In this document: positions 1 through 6,880 of the stretch, one piece after another
Layout: every line of letters starts with the position of its first letter
How positions within the stretch are numbered: the stretch's first letter is position 1
Made by a program: the position numbers and the translations under genes
Notes under the pieces: model-generated
Databases searched by the model: none
Told to the model about the DNA's origin: nothing
What the model saw: the letters and a program-made list of their open reading frames with translations, nothing else
Assembly (NCBI GenBank): GCA_025464025.1
Contig: JAODBP010000013.1
Coordinates: 1 to 9,031, forward strand
Source: Actinomycetes bacterium
GTDB taxonomy: Bacteria; Actinomycetota; Acidimicrobiia; Acidimicrobiales; CADCSY01
Direction of reading: 5' to 3'
Length of the DNA stretch: 9,031 nucleotides

Positions 1-60
1 CTCGCCATCGAACCGGGGAACGAAAAGGCCAAGCAGGGCCTGAGCGACCTCGGCAAGTAG
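1..60 (+). CDS. C-terminal end of an upstream protein (possibly TPR repeat), partial
   Basis: Frame 1 is open from the window edge to a TAG stop at 58-60, giving 19 residues that end in LGK. The residues ALxIEPGNxKAKxGL-like resemble the second helix of a tetratricopeptide repeat (Pro and Asn followed by Ala and Leu spaced as in TPR motifs). This is only a resemblance over a very short stretch. It lies 11 nt before the preferred rimO ATG on the same strand, so it is probably the preceding gene of the same transcription unit. The function cannot be assigned from what is visible. Confidence 0.5.
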   Translation, partial: LAIEPGNEKAKQGLSDLGK

Positions 61-71
61 CCTTGCCCGCC

Positions 72-1352
72 ATGGCGCGGCAGTACTGGGTCGAGACCTT
101 GGGCTGCCCCAAGAACCAGGTGGACTCCGACAAGCTCGTCGGGACGCTCACGGCCGACGGCATGGTCCCGGCGGCCGGGCCCGACGAGGCCGACCTGGTC
201 GTGGTGAACACCTGTGCCTTCGTCGAGTCGGCCCGCCAGGAGTCGGTCGAGGTCATCCTCGGCCTGTCCGACGCCCGCAAGGCCGGCGCCGAGCTCATCG
301 TCACCGGGTGCATGGCCGAGCGCTACGGCGAGGAGCTGGCGGCCGCCCTGCCCGAGGTCGACGCCGTGCGCGGCTTCGGCGTGCCGGTCACGCTCGGCAC
401 CAAGCCCGCGCCGCCCTCGCTCGACCTGCTGAACCTTCCCCGGCCGGCGAGCTCGTCGCCGTGGGCCTACGTGAAGGTCGCCGAGGGCTGCGACCGGGCG
501 TGCGGGTTCTGCGCCATCCCGACGTTCCGGGGCCCGCAGCGGAGCCGGACCGTCGAGTCGATCCTGGCCGAGGTCGACCAGTTGGCCGCGCCCGGGGTTC
601 GGGGTGTCCCCGGCGTCAAGGAGATCGTGCTGGTCGCCCAGGACCTGGCCTCGTTCGGCCGCGACCAGGGCCAGGGCGTGCGCTCGATCGTGCCCCTGGT
701 GCGGGCCGTGGCCGAGCGGGTCGAGCGCACCCGGTTGCTCTACCTCTACCCGTCGGACCTCACCGACGAGCTGGTCGAGGCCATCTGTGCCACCGGCGTG
801 CCGTACTTCGACCTGTCGCTCCAGCACGTGTCGCGCCCGCTGCTGCGGCGCATGCGCCGGTGGGGCGACGGCGACCGGTTCCTCGACCGGATCCAGGGCA
901 TCCGCGCCGAGGAGCCCGACGCCGCGTTCCGCTCCAACTTCATCGTTGGCTACCCCGGCGAGACCGAGGTCGACCACGACCGGCTGCTGGCCTTCGTCGA
1001 GGAGGTGCAGCTCGACTGGTGCGGGTTCTTCGCCTACTCGTCCGAGGACGGCACCCATGCCGCCGGCCTCGACGGCACCGTGCCCGACGGGCTCGTGGCC
1101 GAGCGGCTCGTCGAGCTCACCGAGCTGCAGGACCGCATCACGGCCTCACGCCGCGACGACCTCGTCGGTCGCACGGTCGAGGTCCTCGTCGATGCCCCGG
1201 GCGTCGGGCGGACCCACCGGGAGGCCCCGGAGATCGACGGCGTGGTCCACGTGCCCGACGACCTGGCCGTCGGCTCGTTCGCCACCGTGGAGGTGGTCGC
1301 CGCCCTCGGACCCGACCTCGATGCCGTCCTCGCCACCGCCGACGTCGGCTGA
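72..1352 (+). CDS. rimO: Ribosomal protein uS12 methylthiotransferase RimO
   Basis: RimO is a radical-SAM enzyme that carries two Fe-S clusters and adds a beta-methylthio group to a conserved aspartate of ribosomal protein uS12. Numbered from the ATG at 72 (426 aa, normal family length), the UPF0004 domain has its three cluster cysteines at C12 (LGCPKNQVDSD), C48 (NTCAFV) and C80 (TGCMAERY). The radical-SAM CxxxCxxC motif is C140-C144-C147 (EGCDRACGFC). The core continues through LYLYPS, SLQHVS and NFIVGYPGETE. A C-terminal TRAM domain carries EAPEIDG, which separates RimO from its tRNA-modifying relative MiaB. A TTG at 63 is in frame and would add three residues, but neither start has a clear Shine-Dalgarno; ATG 72 starts the conserved sequence directly. 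A short repetitive GVRGVPGV stretch sits just before the EIVLVAQD strand. The stop is one base before the pgsA GTG. Confidence 0.96.
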   Translation: MARQYWVETLGCPKNQVDSDKLVGTLTADGMVPAAGPDEADLVVVNTCAFVESARQESVEVILGLSDARKAGAELIVTGCMAERYGEELAAALPEVDAVRGFGVPVTLGTKPAPPSLDLLNLPRPASSSPWAYVKVAEGCDRACGFCAIPTFRGPQRSRTVESILAEVDQLAAPGVRGVPGVKEIVLVAQDLASFGRDQGQGVRSIVPLVRAVAERVERTRLLYLYPSDLTDELVEAICATGVPYFDLSLQHVSRPLLRRMRRWGDGDRFLDRIQGIRAEEPDAAFRSNFIVGYPGETEVDHDRLLAFVEEVQLDWCGFFAYSSEDGTHAAGLDGTVPDGLVAERLVELTELQDRITASRRDDLVGRTVEVLVDAPGVGRTHREAPEIDGVVHVPDDLAVGSFATVEVVAALGPDLDAVLATADVG

Positions 1353-1353
1353 C

Positions 1354-1917
1354 GTGGCCATCCGCACCGGCACCTACGGGCCCTCGGCCATCGCCACGCC
1401 CGCCAACGGGGTCACCCTCGTCCGCGTCCTGGCCACACCGCTGCTGCTCGCCTGGATCGTCGACTCGGGCGCGTCGTGGCCGGCCGAGGCGCTGTGGATC
1501 GCCCTGTCGCTCACCGACGGGATCGACGGCTTCCTCGCCCGCCGCCACGGCTCGACCCGCTCCGGCGCGTTCCTCGACCCGCTGGCCGACAAGTTCCTCG
1601 TGCTCGGCGCCATGGTGTGCCTGGTCGACATCGACGTGTTCGGCTGGGTGCCGGTCGCCCTCATCGCCTGCCGCGAGGTGGCGATGAGCGTCTACCGGTC
1701 GGTGGTCGGCACCAAGGGCGTGTCGATCCCGGCCCGGCGGACGGCGAAGTGGAAGACGGTCGTGCAGGACCTCGCCGTCGGCCTCGCCTTGGTGCCGGGC
1801 GTCGGCGACGACCACCCCGGCGCGGCCCGGGCCGTGCTCTGGGTCGCCGTGGCGCTGACGCTCTACACCGGCGCCGAGTACCTGCGCGACGCGACGAGGA
1901 GGAGGGCTGTCACGTGA
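1354..1917 (+). CDS. pgsA: CDP-alcohol phosphatidyltransferase, PgsA type (phosphatidylglycerophosphate synthase)
   Basis: This integral membrane protein (187 aa) should transfer a phosphatidyl group from CDP-diacylglycerol to glycerol-3-phosphate, the committed step to phosphatidylglycerol and cardiolipin. The family signature is present as D55-x2-D58-G59-x2-A62-R63-x7-G71-x3-D75-x3-D79; these Asp residues bind the metal and CDP moiety. A second PgsA-like block follows (ACREVAMSVYRS, then ARRTAKWKTVVQ, 106-138). Hydrophobic segments lie at about 21-37, 46-54, 81-108, 137-149 and 158-175. GTG 1354 begins one base after the rimO stop. An in-frame ATG at 1321, inside rimO, would add 11 Pro/Ser-rich residues; neither has a good ribosome binding site. 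The end overlaps cinA by GTGA. Actinobacteria have several paralogues of this fold, so glycerol-3-phosphate as substrate is inferred from the motif and from the rimO-cinA setting. Confidence 0.88.
   Translation: MAIRTGTYGPSAIATPANGVTLVRVLATPLLLAWIVDSGASWPAEALWIALSLTDGIDGFLARRHGSTRSGAFLDPLADKFLVLGAMVCLVDIDVFGWVPVALIACREVAMSVYRSVVGTKGVSIPARRTAKWKTVVQDLAVGLALVPGVGDDHPGAARAVLWVAVALTLYTGAEYLRDATRRRAVT
1896..1906 (+). promoter_or_regulatory. Ribosome binding site of cinA
   Basis: The purine run GAGGAGGAGGG lies inside the last codons of pgsA, about 8-11 nt before the GTG at 1914. It is the strongest Shine-Dalgarno sequence on the plus strand here. It fixes the cinA start although the same reading frame stays open far upstream into pgsA. 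Confidence 0.75.
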
Positions 1918-3152
1918 GGTGCGAGGTCGTGGCGGTGGGGACCGAGCTGCTGCTCGGGCAGATCGTCGACACCAACTCGTCGTGGATCGGTGAGCAGCTG
2001 GCCCTGGCCGGGATCGACAGCCACTTCCAGACCAAGGTCGGCGACAACCTCGAGCGCATCGTGGCCTCGATGCGGCTCGCCCTCGAGCGGAGCGACGCCG
2101 TCATCGTGTGCGGCGGCCTCGGCCCGACCCAGGACGACATCACCCGTCAGGCCATCGCCCAGGTGATGGGCGTCGAGCTGGTGCGCGACGAGGCGATCGT
2201 CGAGCGCATCCGGGCCATGTTCGGTTCGCGCGGGCGGGAGATGGCGGCCAACAACCTCCTCCAGGCCGACGTGCCGGTCGGCGCCCGGGCCCTGGCGACC
2301 CAGCCGGGCACCGCGCCGGGCCTGGTCTGCCCGATCGGCGACAAGGTGCTCTACGCCGTGCCGGGCGTGCCGTCGGAGATGAAGGAGGTGGTCGCCGCCG
2401 AGGTGGTGCCCGACCTCCAGGAGCGGATGGGGGAGCGGGCCGCCATCGTCAGCCGGGTGCTGCGCACGTGGGGCCTGGCCGAGTCGACGCTGGCCGAGGT
2501 CGTCGGCCCCCGGCTCGAGGCACTCGACGCCACCGGCAACCCCACCATCGCCTTCCTGGCCAGCGGCATCGAGGGGATCAAGGTCCGCCTCACGGCCAAG
2601 GCGCCCACCGAGGCCGAGGCGTTCGCCCTCATCGAGGCCGAGGATGCCGAGCTGCGGGCCCTCCTCGGCCCGCTGGTGTTCGGCGTCGACGACGACACCA
2701 TGGAGTCGGCCGTCGGCGTGCTGCTCGAGGACCGGGGGATGACGCTCGCCGTGGCCGAGTCGATGACCGGCGGCCTGGTGGCATCTCGCCTGGTCGACGT
2801 GCCCGGCTCGTCGAAGTGGTTCAAGGGCGGGGTCGTCGCCTACGACAGCGAGATCAAGTTCGACCTGCTCGACGTGCGGCGCGGTCCGGTCGTGTCCGAG
2901 GAGGCGGCGATCCAGATGGCCGAGGGGGTCCGCCGCCGGCTCGGTGCCGACGTCGGCCTGGCCGTCACCGGTGTTGCCGGTCCGGCCGAGCAGGAGGGCC
3001 AGCCCGTCGGCACCGTGTGGCTCGGCTTCGCCATCGGCGAGACCGCCGAGGCGACGCAGATGCGCCTCCCCGGCGGTCGCCAGCAGATCCGCCAGTTCGC
3101 CACCATCTCGCTCATGGACCAGGCGAGGAAGCGGCTCCTCGCCCTCGGCTAG
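1914..3152 (+). CDS. cinA: CinA: COG1058 pyrophosphatase-like domain fused to NMN deamidase (PncC) domain
   Basis: CinA-type protein of 412 aa, the usual length of the fused form. The N-terminal molybdopterin-binding-like (COG1058) domain spans about 3-170, with VAVGTELLLGQIVDTN at the start, the CGGLGPTQDD loop at 66-75 and YAVPGVPSEM at 147-156. The C-terminal CinA/PncC domain spans about 262-410, with LAVAESMTGGLVASRL (278-293), VVAYDSEIK (307-315) and VTGVAGP...PVGTV (351-368). In the family the C-terminal domain deamidates nicotinamide mononucleotide to nicotinate mononucleotide in pyridine-nucleotide recycling, and the N-terminal domain hydrolyses ADP-ribose-like substrates. The Ser of AESxTGG and the Tyr/Lys of the following block are present. 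The usual AGPGGG stretch reads AGPAEQ here, a change outside those residues. The GTG start overlaps the pgsA stop (GTGA, 1914-1917), so translation is probably coupled. The gene ends next to a convergent inverted repeat. Confidence 0.95.
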   Translation: MRCEVVAVGTELLLGQIVDTNSSWIGEQLALAGIDSHFQTKVGDNLERIVASMRLALERSDAVIVCGGLGPTQDDITRQAIAQVMGVELVRDEAIVERIRAMFGSRGREMAANNLLQADVPVGARALATQPGTAPGLVCPIGDKVLYAVPGVPSEMKEVVAAEVVPDLQERMGERAAIVSRVLRTWGLAESTLAEVVGPRLEALDATGNPTIAFLASGIEGIKVRLTAKAPTEAEAFALIEAEDAELRALLGPLVFGVDDDTMESAVGVLLEDRGMTLAVAESMTGGLVASRLVDVPGSSKWFKGGVVAYDSEIKFDLLDVRRGPVVSEEAAIQMAEGVRRRLGADVGLAVTGVAGPAEQEGQPVGTVWLGFAIGETAEATQMRLPGGRQQIRQFATISLMDQARKRLLALG

Positions 3153-3153
3153 G
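3146..3153 (+). repeat. CGGCTAGG copy A, at the cinA stop codon
   Basis: This octamer contains the cinA TAG stop. The same eight bases recur at 3284-3291 around the stop of the convergent permease, and seven of them (GGCTAGG) recur at 7329-7335 between msrB and thpR. By eye these are the only three CTAG tetramers in the window. See the finding on the inserted block. Confidence 0.6.
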
Positions 3154-3157
3154 TGGA

Positions 3158-3281
3158 GATCCCATCCACGTTCGTCAGGTGGCACCGGGTCGCCCCGTTT
3201 GTTGCGTCCTTTGCCTTTCCCCCTGACGCGAACGCCCGATGTCCATGGCGCGACGTCGCACTGACGAACGTCCTTGGGATC
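3158..3281. repeat. Long imperfect inverted repeat between convergent genes, probable bidirectional terminator
   Basis: The arms 3158-3178 and 3261-3281 pair at 18 of 21 positions: an outer 7-bp stem, a symmetric 3-nt internal mismatch and a perfect inner 11-bp stem (ACGTTCGTCAG / CTGACGAACGT). They enclose 82 nt. Each arm begins five bases beyond the stop codon of its neighbouring gene, so the element is exactly centred between cinA and the permease. CTAG at both stops extends the symmetry. The loop has an unusually T-rich run (3198-3220), preceded on the plus strand by a small CGGG-TCGC-CCCG hairpin (3186-3197). A partial third copy, CTGACGCGAACG, lies at 3223-3234. A terminator shared by the two operons is the simplest reading; a small mobile-element relic is the alternative. 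No protein-coding gene is evident in the gap. Confidence 0.6.
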
Positions 3282-3283
3282 AA

Positions 3284-3291
3284 CGGCTAGG
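3284..3291 (+). repeat. CGGCTAGG copy B, at the permease stop codon
   Basis: This is identical to the octamer at 3146-3153. On the minus strand it contains the TAG stop of the ABC permease (3287-3289). Because CTAG is its own reverse complement, it serves as a direct repeat of copy A and also extends the inverted repeat. Confidence 0.6.
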
Positions 3292-4075
3292 CGGTGACGT
3301 CCCGCCGGGTGAGCAGCACCATGGCGACCCCGGCCGCCACAGTGGCGTAGACGGCCGCGGTGAGGAGCGCCCGACCCAGGCCGAGCTCGCCGGTGCCGCC
3401 GTTGATGACGGCCCGGAGCACCTGGCCCGGGTACACGCGGTAGCCGGTGCTCCACGAGTCGACCGTGATGTTCTCGAACGGGCCGGCCCAGGCGAAGCCG
3501 ACGCCGAGGGCGAGGGGCGCCGAGCGGAAGATGACGGCGAGCGTCGTGCCGAACACGGCCCAGCCGGCCACGCCGGCGAGCACGGTCCCGTAGTCGCGGA
3601 GGGCGTCGCCGATGCTCGCCACCGAGAACCACGCCGATGTGGCGACGTCCTGGCCCGGCGCGGCCAGGAGCGACACCACGAACGTCGCGACCTCGGCGAG
3701 CAGCACGACGCCGGCGGCGACGAGCAGGACGCCGATGAGCTTGCCGAGGATCACCTGGAGCCGGTGCGGGTTGCGGAGGAGGAGGGACCGGTAGGTGCCG
3801 CTGGAGAACTCGTTGGCCATGAGGGCGATGAACGTGACGAACACGAGGAAGCCCACGAACGAGGCGCCGACGGCGAACGCCTCGGTGCCGCCGCCGTGGG
3901 CGGCGAGGCGCTCGAGGGTGGTGCCGCCCTGGGGGCCGACCGGGCCGCTGGCCGGTGCCCCGGAGAACACGGCGAGGGTGGCGACGACGGAGAACACGAC
4001 CGCCCCGAGGGCGGCCAGCAGCAGCGGCTTGCGCCGGCCGAGGCGCTGGAGCTCGGCCTTGACGACGGGGATCAT
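3287..4075 (-). CDS. ABC-2 family transporter permease
   Basis: Membrane partner (262 aa) of the ATPase encoded immediately upstream. After a short basic N-terminus, hydrophobic segments lie at about 18-39, 66-88, 107-137, 164-183, 185-199 and 235-256, giving the six-helix pattern of ABC-2 permeases. The block NEFSSGTYRSLLLRNPHR (88-105) is the cytosolic motif typical of this family: an acidic residue, then GT and R followed by a basic turn. The long loop after helix 1 (39-65) is Gly/Pro-rich and probably external. ATG 4075 overlaps the ATPase stop (ATGA, 4072-4075), and GGGAGG lies six bases upstream, so the two are coupled. The cargo is not readable from the sequence. Relatives of this ATPase/permease pair include bacitracin and lantibiotic self-protection exporters, but many have no known substrate. 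Confidence 0.88.
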   Translation of the reverse strand: MIPVVKAELQRLGRRKPLLLAALGAVVFSVVATLAVFSGAPASGPVGPQGGTTLERLAAHGGGTEAFAVGASFVGFLVFVTFIALMANEFSSGTYRSLLLRNPHRLQVILGKLIGVLLVAAGVVLLAEVATFVVSLLAAPGQDVATSAWFSVASIGDALRDYGTVLAGVAGWAVFGTTLAVIFRSAPLALGVGFAWAGPFENITVDSWSTGYRVYPGQVLRAVINGGTGELGLGRALLTAAVYATVAAGVAMVLLTRRDVTA

Positions 4076-4989
4076 CGGGCACCTCCCTGGACCATCGTGA
4101 GGTAGCGCTCCTCGAGGGTGGAGCGCTCGGCGTGCAGCTCGACGAGCACGATGCCGGCGTCGTGGGCAGCTCGGTTGACGGCGGCGGCGGTGCGGGCCGG
4201 GTCGCCGTCGACGGTGGCGACGAGGTGGTCGTCGCGCCGGACGACCCGGTGGCCGCCGCCGGTGAGCAGCTCGGCCAGCCGAGGCAGGTCGTCGATGCGT
4301 TCGGGGGCGATGGCGAGGCCGTCGCTCCCGGCGAGGAACTCACGGGCCGGGCCCTGGAAGAGCGTGCGGCCGGTGTCGATGAGCACGAGCCAGTCGCAGA
4401 CCTGCTCGAGCTCGCTGAGCACGTGCGACGAGACGAGCACGGTGCGGTCGGCGCGGGACAGGCGGACGATGAGCTCGCGCATCTCGCGCATGCCCTGGGG
4501 GTCGAGCCCGTTCGACGGCTCGTCGAGGATCAGCAGCTTCGGGTCGCCGAGCATGGCGGCGGCGATGCCGAGGCGCTGCTTCATGCCGAGCGAGTAGCCG
4601 CGGTACCGGTCGTCGCCCCGGCCGCCGAGGCCGACGAGCTCGAGCAGGGCCGGGATGCGGTCGGCGTCGTGACCGCCGACGGTGGCGAGCACCCGGAGGT
4701 TCTCGACGCCGGTGAGGGCGGGGTAGAAGGCCGGGCTCTCGATGAGGGCGCCGACGTCGTGGAGGTAGGCGGCCGGCCGGTCGATGGGCCGGCCGAGGAC
4801 GGTGGCGGTGCCGGACGTGGGCCGGACCAGGCCGAGGAGCATGGCCATGGTCGTGGTCTTGCCGGCACCGTTGGGGCCGACGAAGCCGGCGACCACACCG
4901 GTCGGGAGCTCGAGATCGAGCCCGTCGACGGCGGTGCGGTGGCCGTAGCGCTTGGTCAGCCCCGAGGTGGCGAGGGCGATGGAGGTCAT
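4072..4989 (-). CDS. ABC transporter ATP-binding protein (BcrA/drug-export subfamily)
   Basis: Cytosolic ATPase subunit (305 aa) that powers the downstream permease. In order: Walker A GPNGAGKTTT (38-47); Q-loop region ALIESPAFYP (81-90), with Glu in place of Gln as is common in BcrA-like exporters; signature YSLGMKQRLG (132-141), the usual substitute for LSGGQ in this subfamily; Walker B LLILDE (152-157) followed by the D-loop NGLDP; and the switch histidine in SSH (H189). About 100 residues follow the nucleotide-binding domain, as in other members of the group. ATG 4989 lies in a palindrome (ATGGGCCCAT, 4988-4997) and has no clear Shine-Dalgarno sequence. The response-regulator gene ends 74 nt upstream. 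The pairing with a two-component system suggests that export or membrane remodelling responds to an envelope signal; the substrate is unknown. Confidence 0.92.
   Translation of the reverse strand: MTSIALATSGLTKRYGHRTAVDGLDLELPTGVVAGFVGPNGAGKTTTMAMLLGLVRPTSGTATVLGRPIDRPAAYLHDVGALIESPAFYPALTGVENLRVLATVGGHDADRIPALLELVGLGGRGDDRYRGYSLGMKQRLGIAAAMLGDPKLLILDEPSNGLDPQGMREMRELIVRLSRADRTVLVSSHVLSELEQVCDWLVLIDTGRTLFQGPAREFLAGSDGLAIAPERIDDLPRLAELLTGGGHRVVRRDDHLVATVDGDPARTAAAVNRAAHDAGIVLVELHAERSTLEERYLTMVQGGAR
4080..4087 (-). promoter_or_regulatory. Ribosome binding site of the ABC permease
   Basis: The minus strand reads GGGAGGTG inside the last ATPase codons, four to six bases before the ATG at 4075. 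It allows re-initiation at the ATGA overlap. Confidence 0.7.
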
Positions 4990-5026
4990 GGGCCCATCGT
5001 GGGGGTGGGCCGGCCCGCCGTCGTCG

Positions 5027-5047
5027 GCCGGGGGAGGGCTCCCCGGC
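5027..5047 (-). terminator. GC-rich hairpin after the response regulator (possible terminator or attenuator)
   Basis: In the 74-nt gap between the response-regulator stop and the ABC ATPase start, GCCGGGG pairs perfectly with CCCCGGC around a 7-nt loop. It starts 16 nt past the stop codon on the minus strand. No T-run follows, as is common for actinobacterial hairpins. It could end part of the transcription from upstream or stabilise mRNA ends; it need not separate the operon completely. Confidence 0.35.
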
Positions 5048-5063
5048 TGCGCCCGTGGGCGTA

Positions 5064-5729
5064 CTACTGGGCCCAGCCGGGGCGCACGAGGCCGGCCTCG
5101 TAGGCGTAGACCACGAGCTGGGCCCGGTCGCGGGCGCCGAGCTTGACCATGGCCCGGCTCACGTGGGTCTTGGCCGTGGCGCCGCTCATGATGAGGCGGG
5201 CGGCGATCTCGTCGTTGGTGAGGCCCTGGCCGACGAGGGCCATGACCTCGCGCTCGCGGTCGGTGAGGGCGTCGAGGCCGGGCACCGCGCCCGGGTCCTT
5301 GGCCCGGGCCGCGAACTCCTCGATGAGCCGACGGGTCACGCCGGGCGAGAGGAGGGCGTCGCCGGCGACCACGGCGCGGATGGCGCGCAGCAGCTCGGCC
5401 GGCTCGGTGTCCTTCACGAGGAAGCCGTTGGCCCCGCTGCGGATGGCCTCGAAGACGTACTCGTCGAGGTCGAACGTGGTGAGCACGACGACGCGGACGC
5501 CGGTGAGGCGCTCGTCCTCGGCGATGCGGCGGGTGGCGGTGAGGCCGTCGACGCCGGGCATGCGGATGTCCATGAGCACCACGTCGGGCCGGTGCTCGAC
5601 GGCGAGGCGCACGGCCTCGTCGCCGTCGGCGGCCTCGCCCACGACCGTGATGTCGGCCTGGGCGTCGAGGAGGGCGCGGAACCCGGCCCGCACGAGCGCC
5701 TGGTCGTCGGCCAGCACCACGGTGATCAT
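5064..5729 (-). CDS. NarL/LuxR-family two-component response regulator
   Basis: DNA-binding response regulator (221 aa, standard length). The receiver domain (1-120) has the acidic pair D8-D9, the phosphoacceptor D54 in VLMDIRMPGVDG, T84 in VVLTTFD and the conserved lysine K106 in FLVKD. A linker (121-150) leads to a LuxR-type helix-turn-helix at about 154-212, with LTDREREVMALVGQGLTNDEIA and a recognition helix around AKTHVSRAMVKLG. This matches the NarL/DesR subgroup. The ATG overlaps the kinase stop by ATGA (5726-5729), so kinase and regulator are a cognate, translationally coupled pair. Its most likely targets are its own operon and the ABC transporter just downstream, since such pairs usually control neighbouring exporters; that is inference. 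Confidence 0.93.
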   Translation of the reverse strand: MITVVLADDQALVRAGFRALLDAQADITVVGEAADGDEAVRLAVEHRPDVVLMDIRMPGVDGLTATRRIAEDERLTGVRVVVLTTFDLDEYVFEAIRSGANGFLVKDTEPAELLRAIRAVVAGDALLSPGVTRRLIEEFAARAKDPGAVPGLDALTDREREVMALVGQGLTNDEIAARLIMSGATAKTHVSRAMVKLGARDRAQLVVYAYEAGLVRPGWAQ

Positions 5730-6880
5730 GAGATGGGGATCCGGGCGGTCACGGCGAAGCCGCCGGGTCGGGGGCCGGCCTCGAGCGTCCCGCCCAGGGC
5801 GGTGGCCCGCTCCCGCATGCCGGTGATGCCGTTGCCGGGGACGGCGGTGCCGCCGAGCCCGTCGTCGGCCACCTCGACGACGAGGGCGTCGTCGTCGAGG
5901 CCGAGGCGGACCGTGGCCGTGCGGGCGTGGGCGTGCCGGGTCACGTTGGTGAGCGCCTCCTGGACGATGCGGAAGGCGGCCAGCTCGACCGCGGTCGGGA
6001 GCGGGGGCAGCTCGGCTCGGTCGAGGCGGATGTCGAGCCCGCCGCCGCGGACGGCGGCGACCAGGGCGTCGAGGTCGTCGAGCCGCGGCGTCGGGGCCCG
6101 GGGCGCGTCGTCGCCGGCGCGGAGGAGGTCGAGGGCCGAGCGCAGCTCGTGGAGGGCGTCGCGGCTGGCCTCCTTGATGTTGGCCAGCGCGGTCCGGGCC
6201 TGCTCGGGCTGCTCGTCGACGAGGTGGAGGGCCACGCCGGCCTGCACGTTGATGAGCGAGATGTCGTGCGCGAGGACGTCGTGGAGCTCCTGGGCGATGC
6301 GGAGGCGCTGCTCCCCGGCCCGGCGCCGCTGGTCCTCCTCGGCGGTCCGTTGCCGCTCGGCGAGCTGCTCACGACGGGTCCGCACCAGCTCGGCGATGGC
6401 CGGGACGGCGGCGAGGAAGCCGGCGACCACGAGGAGGTGGAGCCAGGCGATGTCCCCGACGTGCTTCGGGTCGACCACCTCGGCCACGACGAAGCCGGCG
6501 TAGCCGACGACAGCAGTGAGCCAGGTGGCACGGGCCCGCCCGGCCATGACGGCGCCGACGATGGCGACGACGATGCTGACGAAGATCGGCCCGAACGGGT
6601 AGCCGAGGCCGATGAAGACGTCGGCCGCTCCCATGGCGACGGCGACGGCGACGACCGGCCAGCGGTCGCGGACGGCCAGGGCCAGCGGGCCCAGGAGCAC
6701 GAGGGCGACGGCGACGGCGTCCATGCCCTTGCGGTCGGGCTGGTTGCCGGCCGCGCCGAACGAGCCGACGAGCTGGAAGGCGCCGATGGCGACCGCCATG
6801 CCCAGGACCCTCCGGCGCGCGCAACCCACCGTCGAACGGTAGGCGGGGGCGGTGGTGCTGTCGTCGTCCGGCGGGCGCAT
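5726..6880 (-). CDS. Sensor histidine kinase, NarL/DesK type (HisKA_3)
   Basis: Membrane sensor kinase (384 aa from the first ATG). About six hydrophobic segments span 27-165 with very short loops, so there is no large extracellular sensor and the signal is probably read within or at the membrane, as in DesK-like kinases. A charged coiled-coil linker (166-194) leads to the HisKA_3 dimerisation helix, with phosphoacceptor H200 in QELHDVLAHDIS. The HATPase domain has the N box EALTNVTRHA (N312), DDGLGG (339-344) and GNGITGMRERA (349-359). The start is uncertain. ATG 6880 lies in a strong hairpin and has no Shine-Dalgarno, whereas ATG 6799 (residue 28) has GGAGGG eight bases upstream. The upstream codons still look coding, and the basic ARRR before the first helix favours the longer form. 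msrB ends 38 nt before ATG 6880. Confidence 0.92.
   Translation of the reverse strand: MRPPDDDSTTAPAYRSTVGCARRRVLGMAVAIGAFQLVGSFGAAGNQPDRKGMDAVAVALVLLGPLALAVRDRWPVVAVAVAMGAADVFIGLGYPFGPIFVSIVVAIVGAVMAGRARATWLTAVVGYAGFVVAEVVDPKHVGDIAWLHLLVVAGFLAAVPAIAELVRTRREQLAERQRTAEEDQRRRAGEQRLRIAQELHDVLAHDISLINVQAGVALHLVDEQPEQARTALANIKEASRDALHELRSALDLLRAGDDAPRAPTPRLDDLDALVAAVRGGGLDIRLDRAELPPLPTAVELAAFRIVQEALTNVTRHAHARTATVRLGLDDDALVVEVADDGLGGTAVPGNGITGMRERATALGGTLEAGPRPGGFAVTARIPIS
6808..6813 (-). promoter_or_regulatory. Candidate ribosome binding site for a shorter kinase start
   Basis: The minus strand reads GGAGGG eight bases before the in-frame ATG at 6799 (kinase residue 28). No comparable sequence precedes ATG 6880. 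If used, the kinase would be 357 aa and begin almost directly with its first membrane helix. Confidence 0.4.

Noticed and set aside
308..1687. Plus-strand frames of over 400 codons overlapping rimO and pgsA in other phases
   Set aside because: Arg/Pro/Gly/Ser-rich out-of-frame translations. Only the rimO frame and the last part of the third frame (pgsA, from 1354) show real protein motifs.
3153..3286. Small protein gene or CRISPR-like repeats in the convergent gap
   Set aside because: No start with a ribosome binding site and sensible frame, and no regularly spaced direct repeats; the visible structure is the inverted repeat.
1863..4343. Very long open frame on the minus strand across cinA, the convergent gap and the ABC genes (over 800 codons)
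   Set aside because: It runs antisense to cinA and out of frame through the permease, is dominated by Arg/Gly/Pro/Ala/His, has no recognisable domain, and crosses the terminator-like repeat. It is a shadow caused by high G+C and few stop codons.
5055..6503. Plus-strand open frames opposite the response regulator and kinase
   Set aside because: Gly/Glu/His/Asp-rich, then Arg/Ser-rich translations without motifs; the minus-strand genes have full domain matches. Shadows.
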